64,000 nucleotides of DNA from Thioclava marina (GCF_002020135.1 NZ_MPZS01000001.1:1240001-1304000), one strand, 5' to 3'. Shown: positions 44,797-53,440, numbered from the stretch's first letter. The notes: generated by a model from the letters alone, not told the origin. A program made the numbers and translations.

Positions 44797-44899
44797 CGAG
44801 CTCTTCTCCCTATCGTCGGAAACCCTTTGTTAACTGATCGCCCGATATCTTCAAGACACGGGCAATCGGAGCCCGGCATCAACAGGGAGCAAGCAGGCA

Positions 44900-46291
44900 A
44901 TGGCGGGGTCCATCCTCATCGTCGATGATGTCGCGACCAATCGCATCGTACTCAAGGCGAAGCTGTCGGGCGCGCGCTACGCTACCTCTCAGGCTGCTGA
45001 CGGGCGTGCTGCGCTCGCGCTCGCTGCGACGGAAAAACCCGGCCTGATCCTGCTCGACACCAATCTGCCCGACATGAGCGGAAGCGAGATGATCGCCCGG
45101 CTGCGCGCTGACCCTGAAACCCGGCGAATCCCGGTGATCGCGATGACGGTGCATGACGATCCCGAACTGCGTATCGACTTGCTCAAGGCTGGCGCGAACG
45201 AGATCCTGACGAAGCCATTCGATGAACTGGTATTGCTCGCGCGGCTGCGCAGCCTCTTGCGGGCCCATGCCAGCGCGGACGAGACCGCGCTGCGGGCGCT
45301 GACCTGTCACGAACTGGGCTTTGCCGAGTCGCTTCATGATTTTGCGCCGCCCGCGCGCATCGCCCTGATTGCCCATCAACCCGAGCAAGCGCTGCGTTGG
45401 AAGGCCGCGCTTACGCGGAACCTCCCTGGCGACCGGATCGAAATCCTCTGCGGAGAGATGCCTCTCGATGATCCGCGCGCTGGGGTCGTGCCCGATATCT
45501 TCGTGATCGCGGCCGATCTGGAGCGTCGCGGAGACGGGCTTCGCCTGATGTCAGAGCTGCGCTCGCGCGCCGAGACCCGGGACGCGGTGATTGCTATCGC
45601 GACCCCGCGCAATGCGCACGAGATTCAGGCCACGGCGCTCGATCTGGGCGCAGACGAGCTGCTGCCATGCGACCTCTCCGGTCAGGCCGCGCAGGAAGCT
45701 GCGCTGCGGCTGCGCGCGCAGCTCGCGCAGAAACGCGTACGGGACCGGCTGCGCGTCTCGGTGGACGAGGGGCTGCGTCTGGCAATGGTCGATCCGCTGA
45801 CCGGCCTCTACAACCGCCGCTATGCCAATGCCCATCTCGCACGGATGTCCGACCGCGCGCGCCGCACCGGCCGCACCAGCGTCGTGATGGTGCTCGATCT
45901 CGACCGTTTCAAGCGGATCAACGACTCCTACGGACACCGCGCCGGCGACCACGTCCTCACCGCCTTTGCGAAAGCGCTTCGTTCCAATCTGCGCGGCGTC
46001 AATCTGATTGCGCGCATCGGCGGCGAGGAATTCCTTGTCGTTTTGCCCGACACCACGCTCGATGCCGGTTACCGCACCGCTGAGCGGCTCCGCCACGCAA
46101 TCGAGACACAACCGATCCGGCTTCCGAACGGAGAAGTCATCTCGATCACCCTCTCGATCGGACTCGCGATCGGCGGAACCCGGGACACCGACCCGCAGCA
46201 TCTGGTGGACGAGGCCGACGCCGCCCTGCTGAATGCCAAGGCGACGGGCCGCAATCAGGTTGCCATCGCCCAAGCCAGCAATGCAGCCTGA
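44900..46291 (+). CDS. pleD: PleD-type response regulator diguanylate cyclase
   Basis: A 463-residue protein with the PleD layout: receiver 1 (residues 1-120, phosphoacceptor Asp in ILLDTNLPDMSG, DD at 9-10), a second degenerate receiver (about 150-275, DIFVIAADLERRG), and a GGDEF domain (about 295-460) with active motif ARIGGEEFLVVLPDT. The RxxD inhibitory site is altered to RGVN, so product inhibition may be weakened. It makes c-di-GMP for cell-cycle and surface-attachment control. The GTG/ATG choice is clear from GGGAGCAAGCAGGCA upstream. Confidence 0.93.
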   Translation: MAGSILIVDDVATNRIVLKAKLSGARYATSQAADGRAALALAATEKPGLILLDTNLPDMSGSEMIARLRADPETRRIPVIAMTVHDDPELRIDLLKAGANEILTKPFDELVLLARLRSLLRAHASADETALRALTCHELGFAESLHDFAPPARIALIAHQPEQALRWKAALTRNLPGDRIEILCGEMPLDDPRAGVVPDIFVIAADLERRGDGLRLMSELRSRAETRDAVIAIATPRNAHEIQATALDLGADELLPCDLSGQAAQEAALRLRAQLAQKRVRDRLRVSVDEGLRLAMVDPLTGLYNRRYANAHLARMSDRARRTGRTSVVMVLDLDRFKRINDSYGHRAGDHVLTAFAKALRSNLRGVNLIARIGGEEFLVVLPDTTLDAGYRTAERLRHAIETQPIRLPNGEVISITLSIGLAIGGTRDTDPQHLVDEADAALLNAKATGRNQVAIAQASNAA

Positions 46292-46325
46292 GCGAGACCG
46301 ATCTCCACGAACAGGTTAAGCGTCG

Positions 46326-46829
46326 TCAGGGCCGTGGCGGACGGTTGTCGTCACGGTCGAGGCGCTTGTCAAACCTTTGCGCGCCTTTCAACAGCCGCTC
46401 GGCAAAGGCGCGCCGCTCTTCGGGCGTCATCTCCTCGAGCCGCTCAAAGATCAGCGCCTCGCCGATATCCACCCGATCGATCGTGCGCGCCTTGTGCCGC
46501 GCAAGGATCTGCTCGACCTCCGCCCGGTTCCAGGGGTCAGCCTGAAGAGCAGCGATCAGCGCCGTCATATCCGTACGCGCGGCTTGGCGCATGTCACGAA
46601 AATCTCCGACGCGCTTCTGTGCCGCCCGACGCAGAGCGTCGCGATCCTCGGGGCTGAGCGCTTCGGTGAACGCGCCGAGGCTCACATCGCCCACCACCGG
46701 ACGCGGCGGATGGCGGTCATGGGCTACGAAGCCGCCGACAATCACCCCTGCCACCAGCAGGTTAAGCGTGACCGATCCGATCAACGCCCAGCGCAACCCA
46801 CGGCATTTGCTGTTCTCGCTGCCTGCCAT
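46326..46829 (-). CDS. periplasmic heavy-metal sensor-like protein (CnrR/ZraP/Spy type)
   Basis: A 167-residue protein with one N-terminal membrane anchor (WALIGSVTLNLLVAGVIVGG) and a helical periplasmic part. The block FTEALSPEDRDALRRAAQKR and the C-terminal EMTPEERRAFAERLLKGAQR carry the L-T-P-E-x-R repeats of the Spy/ZraP/CnrX fold. It is the last gene of a minus-strand operon with an ECF sigma factor and a probable anti-sigma, and its ATG shares one base with the preceding stop. A role in sensing metal or envelope stress for the sigma factor is inferred. Confidence 0.85.
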   Translation of the reverse strand: MAGSENSKCRGLRWALIGSVTLNLLVAGVIVGGFVAHDRHPPRPVVGDVSLGAFTEALSPEDRDALRRAAQKRVGDFRDMRQAARTDMTALIAALQADPWNRAEVEQILARHKARTIDRVDIGEALIFERLEEMTPEERRAFAERLLKGAQRFDKRLDRDDNRPPRP

Positions 46830-47248
46830 CAGAACCCTCCTTCATCGGCGAAGGCGAATACCTCTGCCTCGGGCATCAGGTTGACCGTGCCGAGGCTTTC
46901 GGTCGTGCTGCCGTAAAGCGAGGCGAAGCTTGCCATGTCTTCGGCGCCGACGAAACCGATCCAGACCCCGGCGAGCGCCGCTGTGACCAGGCCGCCCATC
47001 GGTGCCCAACCCCCGAACGCACCGCGCAGCGCCTCCCAGATCCCGCCGAGAACGCCCGCCCCCTCATCGCCCGACGCAATCGTCGGCGCGGCGAACCCCG
47101 CCTGTACCCTTTCGGCATCCGCCATCACCCGTGCGAGGAAATCCGCGCGCGGCTCGGGCGCCTGCACGCGCGCCTCAGCGAAAAACGCCTCGAGCAGCGC
47201 CTCTTCGCTCTGATCATCTGTCTCGCGATAGACCCGTTTGTCACTCAT
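46829..47248 (-). CDS. probable anti-sigma factor, single-pass membrane protein
   Basis: From the ATG at 47248, which lies inside the end of the sigma gene (8-bp overlap), the product has 139 residues. An acidic cytoplasmic N-terminus (SDKRVYRETDDQSEEALLEA) is followed by a central membrane segment (MGGLVTAALAGVWIGFVGAE) and a short periplasmic tail. Position after an ECF sigma gene and the topology match a small anti-sigma factor. No zinc HxxxCxxC (ZAS) motif is visible, so the binding domain is not a classic one. The first codons of the longer frame overlap the sigma gene and are rejected. Confidence 0.7.
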   Translation of the reverse strand: MSDKRVYRETDDQSEEALLEAFFAEARVQAPEPRADFLARVMADAERVQAGFAAPTIASGDEGAGVLGGIWEALRGAFGGWAPMGGLVTAALAGVWIGFVGAEDMASFASLYGSTTESLGTVNLMPEAEVFAFADEGGF

Positions 47249-47819
47249 CGCCAAACCCCAATTCTTCCCGCCGCCCCGCAAGGAGCTTGCCCAGAGCGCG
47301 CTTTCCGCGCGCTGTCAGACTTTCTACGGCCTCTACCCCGGTTTCCATCGCTGCGGCGATTTCGGGATTGGACAAACCGTCAATATGTCGCAGCGTGACC
47401 GCGATCCTCTGCCGCTCCGGCAGTTCGGCCAGCGCCGTCTCGAGCGCCGCGACACGGTCACGCGCCATCAGATCATCAAGCACCGAGGCCCTGTCGTCGG
47501 CCACCTCGGGCGCCTCGTCGAGTCCGACACCGCGCCGTTTGCGCAACCTGTCAGTCGCGAGATTGGCCACCACGCGATAGAGCCAGGTCGAGACTTTCGC
47601 CTCACCGGCGCGCCACTCGGGTGCTATCCTCCACAGCCGGAGCAACGCCTCCTGTGCCACGTCCTCGGCCTCGGCCCCATCGCGCAGATAGCGAAAGGCA
47701 AGCCGATAGGCCAAGGGGCCCATCCGCAGCGTCAATGCACGCGCCGCAGACGGATCGCCTTGCGCATAGAGCTCCAGAAGAGCCTCGTCGGAAGCTTCGG
47801 TCATCGCATCCAGCGCCAT
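47241..47819 (-). CDS. ECF RNA polymerase sigma factor
   Basis: A 192-residue sigma-70 family factor. Region 2 (about 20-90) contains AYRLAFRYLRDGAEAEDVAQ then EALLRLWRIAPEW and VSTWLYRVVANLATDRLRK. Region 4 (about 125-180) has LPERQRIAVTLRHIDGLSNP and a helix-turn-helix. It has no region 1 or 3, so it is of the ECF class. It is followed by an overlapping probable anti-sigma gene and a metal-sensor-like gene, and preceded (98 bp) by an EF-hand protein. The start is supported by GGCGGAGAGACA. Confidence 0.92.
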   Translation of the reverse strand: MALDAMTEASDEALLELYAQGDPSAARALTLRMGPLAYRLAFRYLRDGAEAEDVAQEALLRLWRIAPEWRAGEAKVSTWLYRVVANLATDRLRKRRGVGLDEAPEVADDRASVLDDLMARDRVAALETALAELPERQRIAVTLRHIDGLSNPEIAAAMETGVEAVESLTARGKRALGKLLAGRREELGFGDE

Positions 47820-47916
47820 TGTCTCTCCGCCAAACGCCTATCGCGGTCGGGCCGCGGGTGCAATTCGGCAATGGGCCGAGGCGTGCCTGTCGCGCCCCGG
47901 CCCCTGCTCCGCGCGA

Positions 47917-48735
47917 TCAGTTCGCGCCGTTTTGCTGCTGGGCGCCCGGGCCATTACCCGGCACCATCGGACCGTTGCCCATCGGACCGTTACCGACCGG
48001 CCCCTGACCCACCGGACCGTTGCCCATCGGTCCCTGACCCATCGGAGCATTGCCCCTCGGACCCTGGCCCTGGCCCATCATCCGGCCGTAACCGTCGCGA
48101 TCGCCCGTGCGGTTCATCCAGCAACCGCCATCGCGGCCGCCCATCTTCGCCATACGGCCCTGACCATCGCGATCGCCCATTCGGCCATGCCAGTCGTGGC
48201 CATCCTTGTAGCCGCGTCCATCACGATCACCGAAGCGTTGCATCATCTTGCGCGCCATCTGCATTTCGTCTGCACTCAGTGCACCGTCGCCATTGCGGTC
48301 GAGGCGGGAGAACATCTGCATCGGCATCGGCCGGTCAATCAACTCAGCGGCCGAAAGCTGGCCATCGCCATTGACGTCCTGCGAGGCGAAACGCGCCTTC
48401 ACACGGGTCTCGATCCGGGCCTTCGTCTTGGCGAGTTCGGCGTTGACCAGTTCCTCTTCCGAGATCAGCCCGTCGCCATTGGCGTCGAGGGCCTTGGCAT
48501 CGGCCTCCCGCTTGGCCTGAATTTCCTCGAGGGTGATCTGACCGTCGTCATTGGAGTCGAACACGGTGATATCGAAGCCGAAGCCGTCGCGCATCCCGTC
48601 GCGGTCACCCATCATGCCAATCATCGGAATGCCAGTGCCCGGACCTGCGGTCTGCGCCACGGCGGGCAAAGTAAAGGCAAGGCCGGTTCCGGCCAGAAGG
48701 GCGGCAATAACGGTCTGCCTGCTGAACAGTTTCAT
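47917..48735 (-). CDS. secreted EF-hand calcium-binding protein with G/N/P/M-rich repeat tail
   Basis: From ATG 48735 (behind GAGGAGTAAAGAG) the product has 272 residues. The signal peptide is MKLFSRQTVIAALLAGTGLA, cleaved near AVAQT. At least four EF-hand loops are visible: FDSNDDGQITLEEI, LDANGDGLISEEEL, QDVNGDGQLSAAEL and LDRNGDGALSADEM. After them come GDRDG-rich segments and a tail made of short GNGPMGQGPV units (tandem repeat in DNA at about 47945-48065). It should bind calcium in the periplasm or outside. Its place in front of the ECF sigma gene suggests co-regulation. Confidence 0.88.
   Translation of the reverse strand: MKLFSRQTVIAALLAGTGLAFTLPAVAQTAGPGTGIPMIGMMGDRDGMRDGFGFDITVFDSNDDGQITLEEIQAKREADAKALDANGDGLISEEELVNAELAKTKARIETRVKARFASQDVNGDGQLSAAELIDRPMPMQMFSRLDRNGDGALSADEMQMARKMMQRFGDRDGRGYKDGHDWHGRMGDRDGQGRMAKMGGRDGGCWMNRTGDRDGYGRMMGQGQGPRGNAPMGQGPMGNGPVGQGPVGNGPMGNGPMVPGNGPGAQQQNGAN
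47945..48065 (-). repeat. short tandem repeat encoding GNGPMGQGPV units
   Basis: An imprecise repeat of the coding unit 'ggaccgttgcccatc' (read on the plus strand, about 15 bp) occurs roughly seven times at the 3' end of the EF-hand gene. Such in-frame repeats can change copy number by slippage and so alter the C-terminal tail length. Confidence 0.7.
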
Positions 48736-48933
48736 CTCTTTACTCCTCATAACTTTTCCCGGACGCGCGTTGCGCCGTCGATATCTACCAAACGGGAAGC
48801 ATCCGGTTTTCCGTCGCGCGGATTGCCGCCTCACGCAGCCGTGATCGACAAGCCTCCCTTTCCAAGCCCCGCCTTCCCCGCCATACTGCGCCGCGACGGC
48901 GCGCCCGAGAGGCGCGCAAAGGGGAGAGGCGCG

Positions 48934-49335
48934 ATGTATTCAGACGAGGCTTTTCACGACGATCGACCGCTGGGCCGGTCGATCCTGCGCGGACTGACCT
49001 GTCGGTGTCCGGCCTGCGGCAAGGGCCGCATCTTGCACAGCTACCTCAAGGTACGCGAAACCTGTCCGAGTTGCGGCGAAGACCTCTCGCATCAGCGCGC
49101 CGATGACGGGCCGGCCTATCTCACGATCCTGATCGTCGGGCACCTGATGATCCCGCTGATGGCCGCCTATTTCATCGCATTCCGGCCAGAGCCCTGGCAG
49201 ATGATCGCCCTGTTCGGGACCGGCTCGATCCTGCTCTCGGCACTGCTCCTGCCCTTGATGAAGGGGATGCTCGTCGGCATTCAGTGGTCGCGGCGGATGC
49301 ATGGCTTCGGCGAGGGCGAAATCGCGCATGACTGA
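48934..49335 (+). CDS. DUF983 membrane protein with zinc-ribbon
   Basis: A 133-residue protein starting MYSDEAFHDDRPLGRSILRG at 48934 behind GGGGAG. Two CxxC pairs (CRCPACGKG and ETCPSCGED) form a zinc ribbon. Two membrane helices follow (LTILIVGHLMIPLMAAYFIA and MIALFGTGSILLSALLLPLM). This is the DUF983 layout, found near respiratory or cytochrome oxidase assembly genes in alphaproteobacteria, with unknown function. It overlaps the NUDIX gene start by 8 bp. Confidence 0.88.
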   Translation: MYSDEAFHDDRPLGRSILRGLTCRCPACGKGRILHSYLKVRETCPSCGEDLSHQRADDGPAYLTILIVGHLMIPLMAAYFIAFRPEPWQMIALFGTGSILLSALLLPLMKGMLVGIQWSRRMHGFGEGEIAHD

Positions 49336-50035
49336 AACGAAAACCCCGGTGGACAAGACCGCTCTGCGTGATGCGGCAAGTGTAATCGTGCTGCGGCGCG
49401 ATGCAGATGACGCGCCCCGGGTCTTGATGGGGCAGCGCGGGGCGGGGGCAGCCTTCATGCCATCGAAATACGTCTTCCCGGGCGGCGCACTCGATGCAGA
49501 CGACTGGCAGGTGCCGCTCGCCGCGCCGCTTCCCCAACCCGATGCTGCGCGCCTCGAAGAGGATGCGCCACACGGGATCGCGGCGGCGCTGGCTGCGGCT
49601 GCGCTGCGCGAGCTTTGGGAGGAAACCGGGCTCATTCTTGGTCAACGCGCAGGCTGGCCCGGTTCTGTTCCAACGGACTGGCAGGGCTTTGCCAATCTCG
49701 GCTTTGCTCCTTCGGCCGCCGACTTGCGTTTCGTGTTTCGCGCGATCACGCCGCCCGGACGGCCGCGCCGGTTCGACGCCCGCTTTTTCCTGATCGACGC
49801 GGGCGCGATCCATGGAGATCTCGATGATTTCTCGCGCGCCTGCGACGAGCTTTCGCATCTACACTGGGTGCCGCTGCCGGAGGCGCGCGCACTCAACCTG
49901 CCCTTCATCACCGAGGTCGTTCTGGCCGAAATCGCAGCGCTGATCACAACCCGGCACGCGCGCGGAGCGCCCCATTCGGTGCCGTTTTTCGACAATCGCG
50001 GACCGCGTTCGGAGTTCCGCCGGATCGGGCTCTAG
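49328..50035 (+). CDS. NUDIX hydrolase (CoA pyrophosphatase-like/NUDT group)
   Basis: A 235-residue protein starting MTETKTPVDKTALRDAASVI inside the end of the DUF983 gene. The core VIVLRRDADDAPRVLMGQRG leads to FPGGALDADDWQ. The Nudix helix appears as AAALRELWEETGLILG, with the REx2EE metal-binding centre intact but the first Glu of the G-x5-E part not seen. Family members hydrolyse nucleoside diphosphates linked to another moiety. The substrate is unassigned. It is translationally coupled to DUF983 and convergent (4-bp overlap) with the EamA gene. Confidence 0.88.
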   Translation: MTETKTPVDKTALRDAASVIVLRRDADDAPRVLMGQRGAGAAFMPSKYVFPGGALDADDWQVPLAAPLPQPDAARLEEDAPHGIAAALAAAALRELWEETGLILGQRAGWPGSVPTDWQGFANLGFAPSAADLRFVFRAITPPGRPRRFDARFFLIDAGAIHGDLDDFSRACDELSHLHWVPLPEARALNLPFITEVVLAEIAALITTRHARGAPHSVPFFDNRGPRSEFRRIGL

Positions 50036-50934
50036 CGCCCCGCCAGAACGATGACGATCAGCGAAACGACCACAAGCGCAATGCCAATGCCTTCGCGCTT
50101 GTGAAGCTTTTCGCGAAAGACCAGCGCCGAGACGAGCAGCGTGAACACGATCTCGACCTGCCCCAAGGCCCGTACGAAAGCCGCATTTTGCAGCGAAAAA
50201 GCGGTAAACCAGCCAGCCGACCCCATGACGCCAGTGATCCCGACGAGCACCGTGCGCCGCCACGCGCCGAAGACGCGGGTCAGTTCTCCGGGTTCGCGCA
50301 GCCGCAGATAGAGCCCCATCCCGATCGACTGGGCAAAGGTGGTGCAGGCAAGCGCCACAATGGCACGGCCGAAGAAGCCCATAGGTTCGAGTTCCAGCGT
50401 CGCACCGCGATAGAAGATCGACGACAGCCCGAAGAGCGCGCCCGCCCCGATGCCGTAGAGGGCCGCGCGCGGATTGAATTGTCCCTCGGGTGGCTTGGTC
50501 AGGAACAGCACCCCAGCCATTCCGATCACGATGCCGACCCAGCCCAGCGGCCCCACCGTTTCGCTCAGGATGACAGCCGAGAAAAGCGCGACCTGCACGG
50601 TTTCGGTCTTCGTGAAGGCGACACCCACGGCGAAGTTGCGCAAGCCGAACAGCGCGACCGTCAGGAATGTTGCAGCAACCTGCCCCGCGCCGCCCGCGAG
50701 CGTGAAGCCCCAGAAGGCCAAGCTCAGATCAGGCCAGGGCGTGCCGGTCGCGGCAAGAAAGCCCAGCGCCGTCGCCGCTGCGAGCGGAAACCCGAAAAGA
50801 AAACGCGAGAAAGTCGCCCCGCCCACCGAAAGCTGCGCCCCGGCAAGGAGCTTCTGGAGCATGAAGCGCACCGTCTGCACGGCAGCGGCAAAGAGCGTCA
50901 CCCATATCCACAGATGGGTGGGCGCTTCGGTCAC
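50032..50934 (-). CDS. EamA/DMT family transporter
   Basis: A 300-residue inner-membrane protein with about ten helices, in two EamA halves (for example MGWVGIVIGMAGVLFLTKPP-like segment LGWVGIVIGMAGVLFL, and the C-terminal FLLALVVVSLIVIVLAGR-like end IGIALVVVSLIVIVLAGR). The drug/metabolite transporter superfamily exports amino acids, metabolites or drugs. The substrate cannot be told. The ATG overlaps the lipocalin stop (ATGA), making it the last gene of a compact AKR - lipoprotein - lipocalin - EamA operon. Confidence 0.88.
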   Translation of the reverse strand: MTEAPTHLWIWVTLFAAAVQTVRFMLQKLLAGAQLSVGGATFSRFLFGFPLAAATALGFLAATGTPWPDLSLAFWGFTLAGGAGQVAATFLTVALFGLRNFAVGVAFTKTETVQVALFSAVILSETVGPLGWVGIVIGMAGVLFLTKPPEGQFNPRAALYGIGAGALFGLSSIFYRGATLELEPMGFFGRAIVALACTTFAQSIGMGLYLRLREPGELTRVFGAWRRTVLVGITGVMGSAGWFTAFSLQNAAFVRALGQVEIVFTLLVSALVFREKLHKREGIGIALVVVSLIVIVLAGR

Positions 50935-51425
50935 GGCTGCATCCTTGCCAGATCGTAGCCGTTGAAATCGAGAACCTCGCGGGCCGCCTTCAGCAGATCG
51001 GGACGTGCCGGCGTCTGGCGCGACAAGATCAAGCCCCAGCTGCCCGAAGGCGTGCCGAGCGCCGCGATCCGATAGTCGTAGTCAACCCAGAGAACCCAGA
51101 TCGGCTCGCCGCCATAGCTCGCGCGACCGATCATCCGCCCTCCCGGCCCGGTCAGCACGATCCGGTCATCGAGCTGTGCGGTCGCGCCGGTGCAATCAGT
51201 GCCCTTCACCTGATAGGCAGCCTTGCCGTCCCACGCCCAGCTCTGCGCGCCCGAACAGCCTGGCACACCGCTCTGGACGACATGCCATTGTCCAGCAAAA
51301 CGTGCCGGATCAAACAGAGCCGCCGACGAGATAAGACCTTTGGGGTCGCGCAGCGGCGCGGGCTTCTCGGGCACGCAAGCCGCAAGCGCCAACGCGGCGA
51401 TCAGAGCCGCGATTACTGCACGCAT
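50931..51425 (-). CDS. lipocalin family lipoprotein (Blc-like)
   Basis: A 164-residue outer-membrane lipoprotein. The signal MRAVIAALIAALALAACVPE contains the lipobox LAAC. The lipocalin pattern GxW is seen in FAGQWHVVQSGVPG. Two further Cys (GCSGA and GTDCTGA) may form a disulfide, and the end SWGLILSRQTPARPDL fits the family's last strand. Bacterial lipocalins bind fatty acids or lysophospholipids. The gene overlaps its upstream lipoprotein neighbour by 13 bp and the EamA gene by 4 bp. Confidence 0.87.
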   Translation of the reverse strand: MRAVIAALIAALALAACVPEKPAPLRDPKGLISSAALFDPARFAGQWHVVQSGVPGCSGAQSWAWDGKAAYQVKGTDCTGATAQLDDRIVLTGPGGRMIGRASYGGEPIWVLWVDYDYRIAALGTPSGSWGLILSRQTPARPDLLKAAREVLDFNGYDLARMQP

Positions 51426-51748
51426 GTCTGCATCGGGAAGCCCGCCTCTGTCAGAACCTCATTGCAGCCCAGAAGCGGGGTCACCGGCGCGCAGGTTCGC
51501 GAACGCGCGAGGCAAGCGCCCTCGCAATCGCTGCTCGCGCGGCACGCCTTCCCTGCATCCTTGGTTACCCTCTGGCAGATCCAGCCGCCATTGTTCTCGA
51601 CCCAGTTGCCACCGCGCGCGACGCATTCGAACTTCTCGGCATCCTGCTTTTCCTGACCCACGAGCGGCAGATCGCCGCCCTCTGGCCCCGAGGGTTTGCA
51701 GGCGGCAAGCGCAAGCGACGCGAGAAGGATGAGGGCCGGGGCGCGCAT
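51413..51748 (-). CDS. Cys-rich lipoprotein of unknown function (111 aa)
   Basis: The ATG at 51748 shares one base with the aldo/keto reductase stop. The signal MRAPALILLASLALAACKPS has a clear lipobox LAAC. The mature part is rich in Cys: FECVARGG, GWICQRV, ACRASSDCEGACLARSRTC, LGCNEV and TCVQ, about eight residues compatible with several disulfides. The segment CRASSDCEGACLARSRTC resembles small disulfide-stabilised domains found in bacterial lipoproteins. Function is unknown. It is tightly linked to AKR and lipocalin genes, so a role in envelope redox or lipid handling is possible. Confidence 0.8.
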   Translation of the reverse strand: MRAPALILLASLALAACKPSGPEGGDLPLVGQEKQDAEKFECVARGGNWVENNGGWICQRVTKDAGKACRASSDCEGACLARSRTCAPVTPLLGCNEVLTEAGFPMQTCVQ

Positions 51749-52794
51749 CAGAAGGGCATCGGGTGGTGTTGGTGGATCACCGCGATCTTGTCGAGGAGTT
51801 CCTTGGGCAATTCCATCCCGGCCGCGTCGAGATTGGGCTTGAGCTGCTCGACCGAGGTGGCCCCCACGATCGGGATCACCGGGAAGGGTCGGCTCATCAC
51901 CCATGCGATCGCCATCGTCACCGGGTCGAGACCGGCCTCTTTCGCAAGCCCGGTATAGACATCGGCCACATCGAAGGCGCGCGGATTGGCCCGCCCGCCG
52001 AGGTTGTGAACCAGCGCGCGGCGCGTGCCTTCGGGGATCACGTCCCCCGAATACTTGCCCGTGAGGATACCCGCGGCGAGCGGCGAATAGGCCAGCAGCG
52101 TGACCTGCTCGTGATAGCCAAGCTCGCCCAGATCGAGATCGTAATAGCGGCACATCAGCGAATATTCATTCTGGATCGCCTGCACCCGCGGCCCCTTGCC
52201 CGCCTCGGCCAGATCGAGCCATTGCGTGGTGCCCCAGGCGGTCTCGTTCGACAGGCCGAACTCGCGGATCTTGCCTTCCTTCTGCAACTCGGCGAGCGTC
52301 TCCAGACAGGCGCTCATGTCGTCACGCACCTGCGCCTTGGAGGGCTGTTTCGACGGGTCCCACCGCCAGGTCTTGCGGAAATGGTAGGAGCCGCGATTGG
52401 GCCAGTGGAACTGGTAGAGATCGACGTAATCGGTTTGCAGGCGGCGCAGCGAGTCCTCGATCGCCTGCCGTATACGGGAGGGCGAAATCTCGGGGCCGCC
52501 GGGGATCGCGTTCGACCCCTCGCCGGTGATCTTCGTCGCGATCACCAGGTCGTCGCGCTTGCCACGCTTGGCCAGGTAGGTCCCCACGATTTCCTCGGTC
52601 CGGCCTGCCGTCTCGGCCTTGACCGGGTTGACCGGGTACATCTCGGCCGTGTCGAGGAAGTTCACCCCGCGATCGAGCGCGAGATCGATCTGGGCATGAC
52701 CCTCGGCCTCGGTGTTCTGACTGCCCCAGGTCATCGTGCCAAGGCAGATCTCGGACACCATGATCCCGCTTTGGCCAAGTTCGAGCTTGCGCAT
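51748..52794 (-). CDS. aldo/keto reductase
   Basis: A 348-residue NADPH-dependent oxidoreductase with a TIM barrel, starting MRKLELGQSGIMVSEICLGT at 52794. The catalytic tetrad is visible: Asp and Tyr in FLDTAEMYPVNPV, Lys in VIATKITGEG, and His in LYQFHWPNRGSYHFR. The cofactor region near the end reads VIPIVGATSVEQLKPNL. The length and motifs match the Tas/YajO-like group. The substrate is unknown. It starts a four-gene operon with overlapping stops and starts. msrB lies 85 bp upstream on the same strand. Confidence 0.92.
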   Translation of the reverse strand: MRKLELGQSGIMVSEICLGTMTWGSQNTEAEGHAQIDLALDRGVNFLDTAEMYPVNPVKAETAGRTEEIVGTYLAKRGKRDDLVIATKITGEGSNAIPGGPEISPSRIRQAIEDSLRRLQTDYVDLYQFHWPNRGSYHFRKTWRWDPSKQPSKAQVRDDMSACLETLAELQKEGKIREFGLSNETAWGTTQWLDLAEAGKGPRVQAIQNEYSLMCRYYDLDLGELGYHEQVTLLAYSPLAAGILTGKYSGDVIPEGTRRALVHNLGGRANPRAFDVADVYTGLAKEAGLDPVTMAIAWVMSRPFPVIPIVGATSVEQLKPNLDAAGMELPKELLDKIAVIHQHHPMPF

Positions 52795-52879
52795 TCCCGC
52801 GCCCCCTTTTCGAATGTGAAGTTGAACGGACCCTGCCACCGGGGTCCGGTAAGGTAAAGGCCCCTGCCCTTGTTCGGGC

Positions 52880-53323
52880 TTACTCGACCTTGTCGATCAG
52901 ATCGCCATAGCCTTCGGCCTCCATCTCCTCGAGCGGAATGAAGCGCAGCGAAGCGGAGTTGATGCAATAGCGCAGACCGCCCTGATCGCGCGGCCCATCG
53001 GGGAAAACGTGGCCCAGATGGCTGTCACCATGTTTCGAGCGCACCTCGACCCGCGTCATGCCGTGGGTGGTATCGGTCAGCTCGACGATATGGTCATCAA
53101 AAAGAGGGCGGGTGAAGGAAGGCCAGCCGCAACCGGATTCGTATTGCGTCGAGGAGGCGAAAAGCGGCTCTCCCGAGACCACGTCGACGTAAATCCCTTT
53201 CGCCTTGTTCTCGGTATACTCCCCCGTCCAGGGGCGCTCGGTGCCGTTTTGCTGCGTGACGCGATATTGCTCGGGGGTGAGCTTCGCGAGTGCGGCGTCG
53301 GTTTTCTGCCATTTGCTCATCAT
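52880..53323 (-). CDS. msrB: peptide-methionine (R)-S-oxide reductase, zinc-free type
   Basis: A 147-residue MsrB repairing methionine-R-sulfoxide in proteins. The active region reads [14 protein letters not shown], the block [10 protein letters not shown] contains substrate-binding residues, and the catalytic Cys lies in [13 protein letters not shown]. The two CxxC pairs of the zinc form are missing: the place before YESGCGW reads [11 protein letters not shown]. Two ATGs in tandem (53323 and 53320) share the GGGAGA ribosome site. It precedes the AKR gene by 85 bp and may be co-transcribed. Confidence 0.94.
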   Translation of the reverse strand: MMSKWQKTDAALAKLTPEQYRVTQQNGTERPWTGEYTENKAKGIYVDVVSGEPLFASSTQYESGCGWPSFTRPLFDDHIVELTDTTHGMTRVEVRSKHGDSHLGHVFPDGPRDQGGLRYCINSASLRFIPLEEMEAEGYGDLIDKVE

Positions 53324-53440
53324 CGATCTCCCTTTCGCGACTGATCTAGGAGGCAGGACGCGTGTGAAAAGCCCCGCGACGCGGTTTTACAGGTTCTGGC
53401 CGACGGGGTGGCTCTGTTATTCTCACGCAAGGTGCAAGCT

